Assembly (NCBI GenBank): GCA_934047225.1
Contig: OW203992.1
Coordinates: 7,925,501 to 7,989,500 of the forward strand
Source: Ypsolopha sequella
Lineage: Eukaryota > Arthropoda > Insecta > Lepidoptera > Ypsolophidae
Reading direction: 5' to 3'
DNA: 64,000 nt
How positions within the stretch are numbered: position 1 is the first letter of the stretch; each line of letters opens with the position of its first letter. Both the position numbers and the translations under genes were made by a program. Positions 43,305 through 52,914 of this stretch are shown here, in pieces. The notes below the pieces were generated by a model. The model saw only the letters and a list, made by a program, of their open reading frames with translations. It was not told where the DNA came from and searched no databases.

Positions 43305-43463
43305 GGTGTCGATTCGGCTAAACACAATTTAACTAATATGACAGGACTAACATTATTTTAAGCGTTCTGTCTTTGTCTTTTCGATACGGAAAAAAAAGAC
43401 AGAAGGCTCAAATTAAGTTTAGTTCTGTCAAATAAGTTAAGTCGTGTTGCGCCGAATCGATAC
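43305..43463. mobile_element. MITE with GGTGTCGATT ends, compact copy
   Basis: GGTGTCGATTCGGCTAAACA at the left with TTGCGCCGAATCGATAC at the right, and internal inverted blocks (GCGTTCTGTCTTTGTCTTTT / AAAAAAGACAGAAGGCTC). Uninterrupted relative of 769-1020. Confidence 0.65.
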
Positions 43464-44170
43464 AATTATCAATAAATTCCAAACTGTAACCCTTTTTGCA
43501 ATGAAATAAGAGTTACATTTTTATTTATCGAATCGATGTCGAGTCGATAGTAAGTTCATGCTAGTACCCCTACTTCGGTTTATAACGTAGAATAAACAGA
43601 GAGCACAAGTGTCAATTTCCGAACGCCGCTCTGCCCCGCTCGCTCTTCTGCTTCATTCCGCTCCGCTCTAATGACGCCTTGACTCTGTGTTTTTTCTACC
43701 TCATTAGCAAATCCCTTTTCGCGATTAATAGCAGTCGCGCACAGCGATTATGATGACACTGACTTGTAATGGGCCGCTGTAAATGTTATCCTTCCTTTTT
43801 AGTAGCCGGCAATAAAAATATACCTACAGCCTTAGGAGCCAAACTCGGGTATGATATTTTTCAACTCTCAAAAATTATAAGAACTTAATACTCATACCCT
43901 CTTACATCTTATTTTTATACATCCTAGGTTTACTTACATTGGCTACTAGCAGCGGGCCTATTATGTATCTTTGGTTATTGCTAACCCCGAGGTACAAACA
44001 ACGATATACCATACAGTATTATGTTTGCTTAAAATACTATGTACAGGTTTTATATAGTTTAGATACTGCCATATATGTATTAAGTCATACCGAAGATGAA
44101 TTAATTATCTTATATTATCTTATCTAACTGGGTGCCTATCATCAAAAACTTAGATATACCTATACTGTCT
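43464..44170. other. non-coding stretch
   Basis: No gene supported. 43610-43780 is GC-richer and apparently unique (CGCTCTGCCCCGCTCGCTC; CGCGATTAATAGCAG). The rest is AT-rich. Confidence 0.4.
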
Positions 44171-44307
44171 GAGCACGTGATATTTTAAAATAGCGGGAAG
44201 TGAAGACAGAATATTACGAAGATGAAAGATTTGACCTTGAGAAGGAGCTGCATGCACCACAAACCACGCCTCGCCTGGATCACCAAATTTCTGGTGTTCT
44301 CCAGGGT
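44171..44307 (-). repeat. degenerate BEL-2-type LTR fragment
   Basis: GAGCACGTGATATTT, TAGCGGGAAGTGAAGA, ACGAAGATGAAAGAT, AGGAGCTGCATGCACCACAA and GGTGTTCTCCA follow the BEL-2 LTR in order, with deletions and substitutions. Homology stops near 44307, about a third of the way in. An old solo-LTR remnant of a related element. Confidence 0.65.
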
Positions 44308-44386
44308 CAAATGTGACGTATTACGTATTTGACCCTGGTTCGTTGTGAAAATTTTCCATTGAATATAGTAGTACTCAGTAGGCTCA

Positions 44387-44550
44387 CTGGTCGGTTGGGA
44401 AAAAAAAATATAAATGTTGTAGTTGCAACCGACCAGTGAGCCGATGGGAACATTTAGACTTGGTCCGATGCAACTCGCAACCGACCAGTGAACCGATGGG
44501 AACATTTAGACTTGGTCCGATGCAACTCGCAACCGACCAGTGAGCCTATA
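44387..44550. repeat. 52 bp tandem repeat with an inverted edge
   Basis: GCAACCGACCAGTGA begins at 44425, 44477 and 44529, giving two full 52 bp units and a partial third. The complementary sequence CTCACTGGTCGGTTG lies just upstream at about 44381-44395, so the array can fold against its left flank. Confidence 0.7.
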
Positions 44551-45364
44551 TCTCTGGGAGACAGGTTATAACTGGAACTTATGTTTAGGGTTTCTTTCAC
44601 TGATATGAGGTGACAACTAGGCTTGCCACTGGTACTGCTGCCCGTCAACATGAAAAAAAAATACGAATTTCATAAAAAGGGTCATCGTACCTTGATACTG
44701 AGTACTAACCGAGTCTTCAGTATGAATCTGGCAGTATAAACTTACATATAGAAAAAAAATACAACGGCAATCTTCCTAGAAAAGCTTCGGTTTCCATCAG
44801 CTTACCGTACAATTCTAGAACGATTTATCCGATGGAGCTGAATATAAGGTAACTTTGGTCATCCAGGAAATACCAAAAATCCCATCTTAGCAGATGTCTA
44901 CGTCATACAAGGAACTTACAGTCTACATTTGATGTTCCTAGATCCAGCCGTTTGGTCTAAACATTGATAGATCAGTTAGTCAGTTAGGGGATTTTTTTAT
45001 TCATGAAGCAAGTGAGTAATCAAATTATTTCAGGCCACCATACTTATTATAATGTTACACAAAATAATAACTTAAAAACTTAACTTGAACATAATAAAAG
45101 ATGTAGATACTAAAATATAAGTTGAAATAATTATAAAAGCTTATATTATTACCAAAAAATTTATTATAAGTATTATGTTGCTCGCATGGATCCCATTTCT
45201 CCCGATCCCGTGGGATATTCCTAAAATGTCTTCTTAGCGGATGTCTACGTCGCTTCATACCAGGAATAGAGGTGGAAAAAACGGCTTTATGGATATATCG
45301 TCCGTGCAAAGGTCCCCGTTACTCCAAGCGGAAAGACCTGCAGTGCGAGATGGACGGAATCTAG

Positions 45365-45530
45365 AAAAACTGACAAACAGTCTGTTTTAAATGAATACAA
45401 AATTAACTAAAATAGCCATGAACATTTCCATAACCAGTAATTTAGGTGGTGTTAAAACCCATCTAAATAAATATTTTTGAAGTCTGTATGCTATCCCAAT
45501 TTGTCAGAATATCAAAAAAAAGTGTAAATT
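45365..45530 (+). repeat. direct repeat, left copy
   Basis: AACTGACAAACAGTC ... CATTTCCATAACCAGTAATT ... CTATCCCAATTTGTCAGAAT recurs at 46170-46335 in the same orientation with minor differences. Between the copies lie a SINE and a hairpin, so this may be a segmental duplication or the long terminal parts of an unrecognised element. Confidence 0.55.
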
Positions 45531-45587
45531 TCCGAAATTTATTTTTAATTATTCATTTTTAAATTAATTTTCCGAAAAACTCATTGG

Positions 45588-45662
45588 TGCATGCCCAACC
45601 GTGGATTGAACCTGGATCTCAAGATTGAGAGGCCAGCGTTCTACCCCTGAGCTACCGCCGCT
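45588..45662 (-). mobile_element. tRNA-derived SINE head
   Basis: On the minus strand GGCGGTAGCTCAGGGGTAGA (A-box region) is followed about 35 bases later by CCAGGTTCAATCCACGG (B-box). The spacing fits a tRNA-like Pol III promoter, but the acceptor ends do not pair, so I call a SINE rather than a functional tRNA. Confidence 0.45.
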
Positions 45663-45885
45663 TTTTCATAACTTTAAAAATAAATTAACATAAAAGAAAA
45701 TGGCTTAGTTCATCGGAAGGAAGCAAATTTGAAAAATCTCCGTTCTTTATTGGTTGCTCCGTTTTCTAGGCATTCATATATACCACAATAACGAACCTTA
45801 TTGATTAAAAATCAGTATCGTAATAAAACAAAACAAGATTTATACTTGCGATTGTCGGCACTTGATGAAACATAAAAAGCATCTC

Positions 45886-45974
45886 GATTTTGAACACAAA
45901 CACTTGTACTATTTGTATCATAACATAAAACAAATGTTATGAAACAAATAGTCCAAGTGTTTGTGTTCAAAATC
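45886..45974. repeat. 89 nt hairpin, 41 bp arms
   Basis: Arms 45886-45926 and 45934-45974 are complementary with two mismatches, around a 7-base loop AAAACAA. No terminal repeat or coding frame of a known element surrounds it. The geometry is compatible with a miRNA-like or siRNA-producing hairpin, or a tiny foldback element. Confidence 0.7.
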
Positions 45975-46169
45975 AAGAAAACAAAACAAAATACGCGCGC
46001 AGCGAACGAGTGCTACTCCAGCTCTGCCTGCCTCCAGATTTGCCACCAACTTGCGGGGGACCGCGGGGACGTTAAATTCGCGCGGGGAGGTGAGTGTCGC
46101 TTCTTTACGTACTTTATATTCTCTGCCGTTACTGAAGGCCGAAACACCCGCACCGAGAGGGACTGAATC

Positions 46170-46335
46170 GGGGAAAATTGACAAAAACTCGGTTTTAAAT
46201 TAATACATAATTAACTGAAATAGCTATGAAAATTTCCATAACCAGTAATTTACGTATTGTCAGAACCTATCTAAACAAATATTTTTGAAGTCTACATGCT
46301 ATCCCAATTTGTCAGAATATCAAAAAAAGTGTTTA
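46170..46335 (+). repeat. direct repeat, right copy
   Basis: Partner of 45365-45530: AAATTGACAAAAACTCGG ... CATAACCAGTAATTTACG ... TATCCCAATTTGTCAGAATA. GC-rich sequence with a donor-like GGAG|GTGAGTG lies just upstream (46000-46100). Confidence 0.55.
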
Positions 46336-46662
46336 CAATAGACGTCATTTCAATAATTATTTCTATCGAGTGAAATTCCTCCAATCGCGTTTCTGATAGA
46401 CCAAAATCTAGAAAAAGGTTTCAAAATTGTTATACTAATTTATTGAACTTGAGACTTCTTTTGAACAGCAGATAAATAACTTCAAAAAGTGTCCATTTTG
46501 ATGATATACACCCTTAAATTGACAAGAACTTTTAGCTTAGTGTTTTTTATGAAAAGCTGGTTGTATAAAAGTACCTGCGCTCCAAATTTTATGTTTTTAA
46601 GTCCAGTCGTTTGGTCTAGGCATTTTAGTCAGCCAGTCAGGGTATTATTTTAGTAGTTGAAT

Positions 46663-46800
46663 GAATGAATGAATGAATTGACACTTTATTGTACACAAAA
46701 GACATATAAAAGAAAACAGAGTATTGAAAACATAATTTTGTACAAAGGCGGACTTATCACTTAAAGCGATATCTTCCAGCCAACCTTTGGGTGGTGAAGA
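46663..46800 (-). mobile_element. RTE-like LINE 3' tail
   Basis: Minus strand: GGTTGGCTGGAAGATATCGC, TTTAAGTGATAAGTCCGCCT, TTGTACAAAATTATG and an AATAAAGTG signal, ending in a (TTCA)n tail (plus-strand TGAATGAATGAATGAATTG). A 5'-truncated LINE end. Confidence 0.6.
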
Positions 46801-47810
46801 AATAGTCACTAGAAAATTGAAACTAGAAGTTTATTATATAGATAGATAAATTATAGATTTTTTTCTAAACATTGCAAAAATTAAACAGTAAAGCTTTTAA
46901 AGAACTCACCATAGTACATATTTCATTTCCACTCCACAAAATAGCTACCAATTTTCCTCCCTGGACAATAATGTTTGATTTCCTTCCCGCTCGGCCTCTC
47001 TTTTAATTACTCAGTCGTCGACGGGCGGCGCTCGAGAAATATTTAGGTACGCGTCGGGCACACGCCTTCTAATTACTAATGAGCTTATACGACTTATAGC
47101 TGTATAAGATGGCGGGGTCAAAGGTCTGTTTATTTACGGTTATGTGGTGGAAGTTGGTACATAAATATAATGTTTGGTTGGAATTGAGGAAATAACTGGG
47201 AGAGAGAGCGAAGAAAAATATTTATATTAATTTTCCTTCTACATTTTCAGTGCAAAAGAACACTCATTTATTATTTTATTCTGGAGACATTGAGAACATT
47301 TTATTAGCAGATCATGGCTTTTCACGTAGCAACTCTACTTAGGTATAGTAAACTATAGTCAGCTTTTTAAACATGGAACATCAAAAAATATAGAGCTTTC
47401 ACGTATGCTATAGGAGCGGCGCGCGGCGCAAGAAATTTAATTTATTTTTATTTTTTGCACATTAAAAGACCTGAGTACTTAACATAACAACTGTATAGGC
47501 GATAAGTGTATTGGGTGTTTGTCAAAATGAGGAATAACATGGGACCTACCCGTGGTTCTACATTCGGATAGTATTGTAATTTTGTAGTCGAAATAGGTAG
47601 CCTGTGTAGACATCAATACCTCGAATGTTGAAAGGTAAACTTTTTGTTTAAATATGAGAATTGAAAAAAAACTATACAATTTCCAACATTTTAATACTTC
47701 AAGTAAATTACGACGGATTATTTACGGAAATTACGTGAGGAAAAGGACTCAATACATTGTCAGTTTATTTAATAAAATGCTATTGTGTCAGGTTAATACT
47801 CGTATATATA
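46801..47810. other. non-coding stretch
   Basis: No gene supported. 46985-47120 is GC-richer and unique-looking (CGTCGACGGGCGGCGCTCGAG). The remainder is AT-rich without clear repeats. Confidence 0.4.
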
Positions 47811-48205
47811 TTTTCAATGCAAATGCTCGTAAAGGCCCACTTTTTATGCATCAAAACCGAACAGAAAGTCGATTATTTTGCCCTAGGGCTTTATTATTAT
47901 TATTATTTTTTATTTATTCACAATGGTTGGCTAACCTGCAGCTTTTCCTGTGAACCATAAAAGTTATACTTTTTTTTCCACTGTTTAACGGCTCTGGATA
48001 CAGTCCTTTTGAGCCAATTATAATTTAAAGTTTACAAGATTATATTTTTTTTATTTCCTCACACTATGCATTGAAAAACGTAGTATAATATACGGACGTA
48101 AGAGCAATAAATTACTCGGTTACGTTTAAAACACTCGCTACGCTCGTGTTTTAAATCGTCCTCGCAATATATTCCTTTGCGCCCTTGTAGCATAAACTAC
48201 TATTA
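47811..48205 (+). repeat. repeat family D, copy 2
   Basis: Same order and ends as 28630-29026, for example GAACAGAAAGTCGATTATTT, CCCTAGGGCTTTATT and GCCCTTGTAGCATAAACTAC. Confidence 0.7.
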
Positions 48206-48429
48206 AATTACAAGAATATACCTTCTTAATATAATTTAAGTGAGAGTATCTTAGTTTTAAGTTTCATTAAAAGGTGTTTCTAGTTTTAAGTTCCCATTAA
48301 TTGCTGTGCCTCTACGGGGTGTCATGAACAAACAACATCTTCTGTAATGAACGACATTACAATAAACAATTTGAATTTGACATTCATTTACTAAATAAAG
48401 TAATGTGGAATAAAAACCATATCCAATTT

Positions 48430-49210
48430 CTCATATTTTCCGCGTGGCGTTTCATTTTAAGAAGTAGGTACCCGTCGCGTTGTGACGTCGCTCCAGGCGT
48501 AAGGGGAAGGAGGAAAATAAGCGAGAATCCTCGGGAGCAAATTAGAATCTCCCCGCTCGTAATAAGAGTGGACCCGGAGACTGCCCTGATAACAGAGCAC
48601 CATATTGTTGTATTTTTTTCATTCCGCTTTCGGAATTGCGAATATTTCGCCTCGCGTTCCTTTTTTGGTCGCAGTTTGGCGCCGCGCAATATGGCTGGCA
48701 ATTTTCAGGATTCCACCCGCTTCCCCGCAATCAATTTGTTTCACCAACAAAACACTTAAATCGCTAATTACTTGGAAATCATTACGTGTGATAAGTCGCA
48801 AGCGGGAAACCACGCGATTACTTCCAACCGAAGGCTTAATACATCGATCGAACAGATGAGTACCCTCTTCGAATTAATTTCACAGCAATTAATAATGCGC
48901 AATTCGCCAATTAATTGGTGCAAAAAGAGCGGGAATCGCATTAAATCACGTGAGCACAAAGCGGGCAGGTGGCGCGGGCGCCGGCGACGCGGGATAATGC
49001 GCCCGTTTAATTACTCGGAATAATTAGTGCCCGGAAAGTATTCCCGGGCCCTAACTATCTCCACCGTCTTCCGGTTATAACTAGGCGGTAATTGCGCATT
49101 AACCTCGCATTCAGGGTTTAATAGCCTCCTCAAAAACACACCCTATCGACTCGACAACAACGATTATTCATTTATCGAGGCGTAAATCCGCGGTTCCTGT
49201 TACACGTTTC
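48430..49210. promoter_or_regulatory. candidate conserved non-coding / regulatory block
   Basis: A roughly 780 bp segment of higher GC content that matches no other part of the window. It carries many homeodomain-type cores (TAATTA, ATTAATTGG, CAATTAATAATGCG) and AATGCGC/GCGCATT pairs. Several overlapping open frames on both strands exist only because stops are scarce in GC-richer DNA; none has a recognisable motif. Enhancer identity is inference. Confidence 0.3.
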
Positions 49211-50203
49211 GTCGAGAGAATCCATTGCCGATTACGTTGTTCAGAAATTTTACTTTTGAAAATAAACAAATGTTGCTTTTCAAGAAAATTTGCTAACATC
49301 AGTATTTAGGGTACTATCCCTTCTCTCCAACCACGGTCTTTTTCCACACTGTTGTATTCAACCGTAATATTGTAAAATCTGATTAAATATATGTATATTC
49401 GTTAGGTTGTTTAAACTAACCTAACCTAGTAACTATCGAATTTTACAATCTCTCGATTTTATAATACACCGTCAATTAATTAATCCTCGAAGGCATGGCA
49501 GAGGTGTTTCCGAGTGTGGACAGTGAAGCAAGTCACCACACTCTTACACCCAAATTTCACCGACGATTATTACGTCGCAGCCTGATACACGCAAGACCTA
49601 TTGCTAAAATGTACCCCTACGGAATTTGCCGACGCGACCTCCGGTTTCTTGGACGAGATATTCGAACTACTGGTCCACAAAAGCTTCATCATCTTGAGCC
49701 AAAACAATTACCAAAAAGTAACCCCGTAACAAGTAACGTTTACCCGTAATATAATAGCACCTTATTCTCCTCAGGATATCAAACTAACAACAGGGCAAAA
49801 AAACAACGATTTTACGTTACGAAATGGAATCCCCAATAATTTAAGCTCTAAAGGGAAACTATGGAAGTTATAGGTAGAACTCTTAGTAATGAGCGTATGA
49901 AATGTAGCTCAGCAGATTTTCCCCCAATGAGCGTTTTTCTCGTGGTTTTTTTTTCCCTAGTTCTTAACTTTCCACCAGATGTCAGTGTCCATGTCACCAC
50001 AGATAGAATATGTTCCGTAGCAATCAATGTCAAAGTGGTTTTTGTTTGGAATCTGTGCAAATTTTGTCTTTGATTCTGTTGCTAAAGTATATGACAGTGC
50101 CATCTAGGAATCTTATTTAACACTAAATTTGACACAAGGAAAAACGCTCATTGTACCTGCAGTATTATCTCGTAAAGTCCAACGCTTTGGCTCTTTAATG
50201 TAT
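49211..50203. other. non-coding stretch
   Basis: 49370-49455 has an ATTGTAAAATC / GAATTTTACAAT inverted pair around TTGTTTAAACTAACC. 49493-49575 is a diverged third copy of the 133 bp unit at 30752-31018. No gene supported. Confidence 0.4.
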
Positions 50204-51398
50204 TAGGTATGTACATATGAAATTGCCGTTTTCTATAAAGAATTTCAAGGAAACTCAATTTTCAGTACAAACATTTTTTCATTTTTTTGAGGAATGACAA
50301 ATCCAAATTATGTAATTCCTTTTTTGTATGAATGATACAACCTTAAACTAACAGCACCATTAATTTAATTTTTGAAAAGTGTCAGCTGTAAAAAAATATT
50401 ACGAATCTTATCATGGAAACGGATGGCATTTAGGACGAATTGTTTTTGAAGATTTATTTTGGTTATCAAACTGACAATAAAATCAAAATTAAATACGTAG
50501 ATGTAAAACCTTAAAATCAATTTTCAAAAAAAAACAAATAAGATTATATGGCCTGGGGAATTTTTTCAATAATATTTGTGCTTTTAAATTTGTTTCTGAT
50601 TGATTTCTAGTTTGTAACGCATTCTAATAATAATTAAAGTATTTCGCAATAAAAACATATAATCTTAGTTAATGAGAACTGTGAATTTATTAACAGTCTG
50701 ATGCAACAGGTATTGTAGCGACGACAGCGCCTTCTGTTCAGTATGATCACATAACGCCTGGTAGCATGCCTGTCATGGAAGCAGAAGGTCGCAGGTTCAA
50801 ATCCTTGCCCAAGGAATTTTTTCAAAAATATTTGTGCTTTTAAATTTGTTTCTGATTGATTCCAACTGGTAATGCACTCTCATAATACCTAGATTGTTTA
50901 TCAAATGTTATAATATTACATTACAACACCGCAATTTAGCGCTGCGATTTGCCCAATTTATTATAAAACCGTTAGAGACCCAATCAACAACAGACGAGAA
51001 ATAAGACCCAAACTAGGAATCAATCAAAAACAAATTTAAAAGCATACACATAACGCCCTCGTGAGCGTTCAGTATGTGCATTACAAGCTGGTATATCAAG
51101 TAGTTAGAAAAAAAATCGGTGTACAGATATAGTGGAAAAATTCGTTGTTCCAGATACGAATCTCGATAGCGCAGTCAGTAGCGCGCCTGTCATGTAAGCA
51201 GGAGGTCGCAGGCTCAAATCCTGGCTCGAGGAATTTTTTAAAAAATATTTGTGCTTTTCAATTTGTTTCTGATTGATGTCTAGTTTGTAATGCATTCTAA
51301 TAATAATTCAACGAAATAATTGAAATAGCTTTGAATTACAGGAATTATGAACTCATGAATCTGTAAGAAGATTTCGGCAATTTCATACGTAAAGACCT
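50204..51398. mobile_element. MITE family E, copy 3, interrupted by a SINE cluster
   Basis: Inverted relative to copies 1 and 2: AGGTATGTACATATGAAATT at the left and CGGCAATTTCATACGTAAAG at the right. Element sequence is continuous to about 50541 (TTTTCAAAAAAAAACAAATA) and resumes near 51320 (AATTGAAATAGCTTTG), so about 780 bp of foreign DNA sits inside. Confidence 0.7.
50549..51305. mobile_element. cluster of tRNA-derived SINE copies
   Basis: Four segments share GAATTTTTTCAA, ATATTTGTGCTTTT and AAATTTGTTTCTGATTGAT: 50549-50625, 50699-50890, 51015-51075 (reverse) and 51150-51305. The second and fourth keep tRNA-like heads with AGGTCGCAGG(T/C)TCAAATCC as B-box and GCGCAGTCAGTAGCGCG-type A-box regions. 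The heads do not fold into a clean cloverleaf and are followed by a common body, so they are SINEs rather than tRNA genes. Confidence 0.6.
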
Positions 51399-51801
51399 AT
51401 TAAATAGCGTTCTAGAAGGTGATTTATTGATTTATGATTTATTTTTAAAATTATGAAAAAGATATACATTGTTGGTCCATGTGAGAAGTATTATTTTCTC
51501 GGTTTTCTCCTCAAGGTCGTTGGCGGCTACCTGCCCCTTAAGGTGCAGTTTTGTAAGTTAACTGGTACAGTCATAAACTAATATTATTCAGTATGATTAG
51601 TAAACGATCACATCCTGATCCGGAAACAAGGTGATGAAATTGTTTCACACGAGATTTGTAGCCACACGAGCGTATCAAAGTTTTTGAATTTTGCTTTTTA
51701 CTGTGAAATAAGCGAACGTTGTTTTACATTACTGCGTTTATCTCTTTATGTAATAAAATAACGTTAAAACGCAGCATAGATTATCAGAGCTCCGACTCAG
51801 A

Positions 51802-52056
51802 GGTGTGCACAAAACTTTTTGCTGGAAAAGCAAGCAATTGGTCAAGAATAAAAATAAAAAAAATATGAAAAAATTAAAATACCACTTTAAAAAAGAAAAA
51901 AATTGTATGACGCCAGGGTTGACAATGACTACCCTAGAGTGAAAATTTCCAATACCAACTTTTTTCAAAGTGATATATAAATTTTTTCTTATTTTTTTTT
52001 TAACTATTATTCTTGACCAATTGCTTGCTTTTCCAGCAAAAAGTTCTGTGCACGCC
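51802..52056. mobile_element. MITE with 49 bp inverted repeats
   Basis: Arms 51802-51850 and 52008-52056 (GGTGTGCACAAAACTTTTTG ... and complement) differ at two positions. The interior is A/T-rich and non-coding; the 113-residue frame across it is an artefact. Confidence 0.75.
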
Positions 52057-52191
52057 ACTGCAGGACTGCTTTTGATCATTCTGGAAAAATAATTTATTTT
52101 CAGAGCGAAAATGCTGCTTAGGCTTTTTCATATGGATTTTTCATGATAAGACGGACGACATTGTAAATATTTTGATCCTAGACTATCTGCA

Positions 52192-52247
52192 GCTGCAGTC
52201 CTGTAGGAAAAGCCGTGTATGGACAATTTTTTTCAGGAATGTTTGGT
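52192..52247 (+). repeat. inverted partner of the sequence upstream of the LINE
   Basis: GCTGCAGTCCTGTAGGAAAAG (52192-52212) is the exact complement of 55707-55727, and weaker similarity continues about 30 bp inward (TATGGACAATTTTTTT; GAATGTTT). The pair brackets the whole LINE at 52797-55668. Confidence 0.6.
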
Positions 52248-52914
52248 AAGGGGTCTCAGTCTTTTCGGTGTCGTGCATTTTCCATCTATGACGTCATAAA
52301 TTTTGTATAGATTTTTCATTTATTTTTTCTGAAGCCTATTCGTATGTGGTATTAAAGGAAAGGGTATTATGAGCTAATTGTAAAAAAATAGGTACCTACT
52401 ACATCATTTCATATCAGCCATTTGTTTTATAAAAAACAAAAAAATACATTTCAAGTTTGGGCTCCATCAGGTAAAATACGGCTGAAGGAATTTTTTTGAA
52501 ACACAATTCAACTTTCTCTTAATATACTCATGTCTTAAAAAAGAAAAAAAAAACAAGAAAATTAATGTTATTTTAACAAAATTCATTTCATGCAAATTCC
52601 TTTCATTTCAGTACTGTATTCGGAATGGAAAACTTCAGGAAAACAATTTTGTAAATATTAACGTTTATGATCATTATCATTTTTTGTGCTTTCTTGACCT
52701 TAGAAATGAGGATATTACGAGTTATTTAGCGTACATTTCAGAAAATTCTTTCAGCCGTTTCCTACCTGAAGGAGCGCAAACTTGGTATGTTTTATAATAA
52801 TAATAATAATAATAAATCGTTTAATTCAGTCAATTATAGACCATAGTTACACAACACATACATTTTACAAATAATATTAAAAAATTGTACAATAGAAATC
52901 AAAAAAAGCTTAAA

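Noticed and set aside
48403..49023. Overlapping frames on both strands in the GC-richer block
   Set aside because: Frames are open in several phases at once, as expected from fewer A/T-rich stops; none has recognisable motifs.
50742..50815. Possible tRNA genes at 50742-50815 and 51160-51235
   Set aside because: B-box and A-box-like parts are present, but the acceptor ends and anticodon arm do not fold well, and both are followed by the same SINE body.
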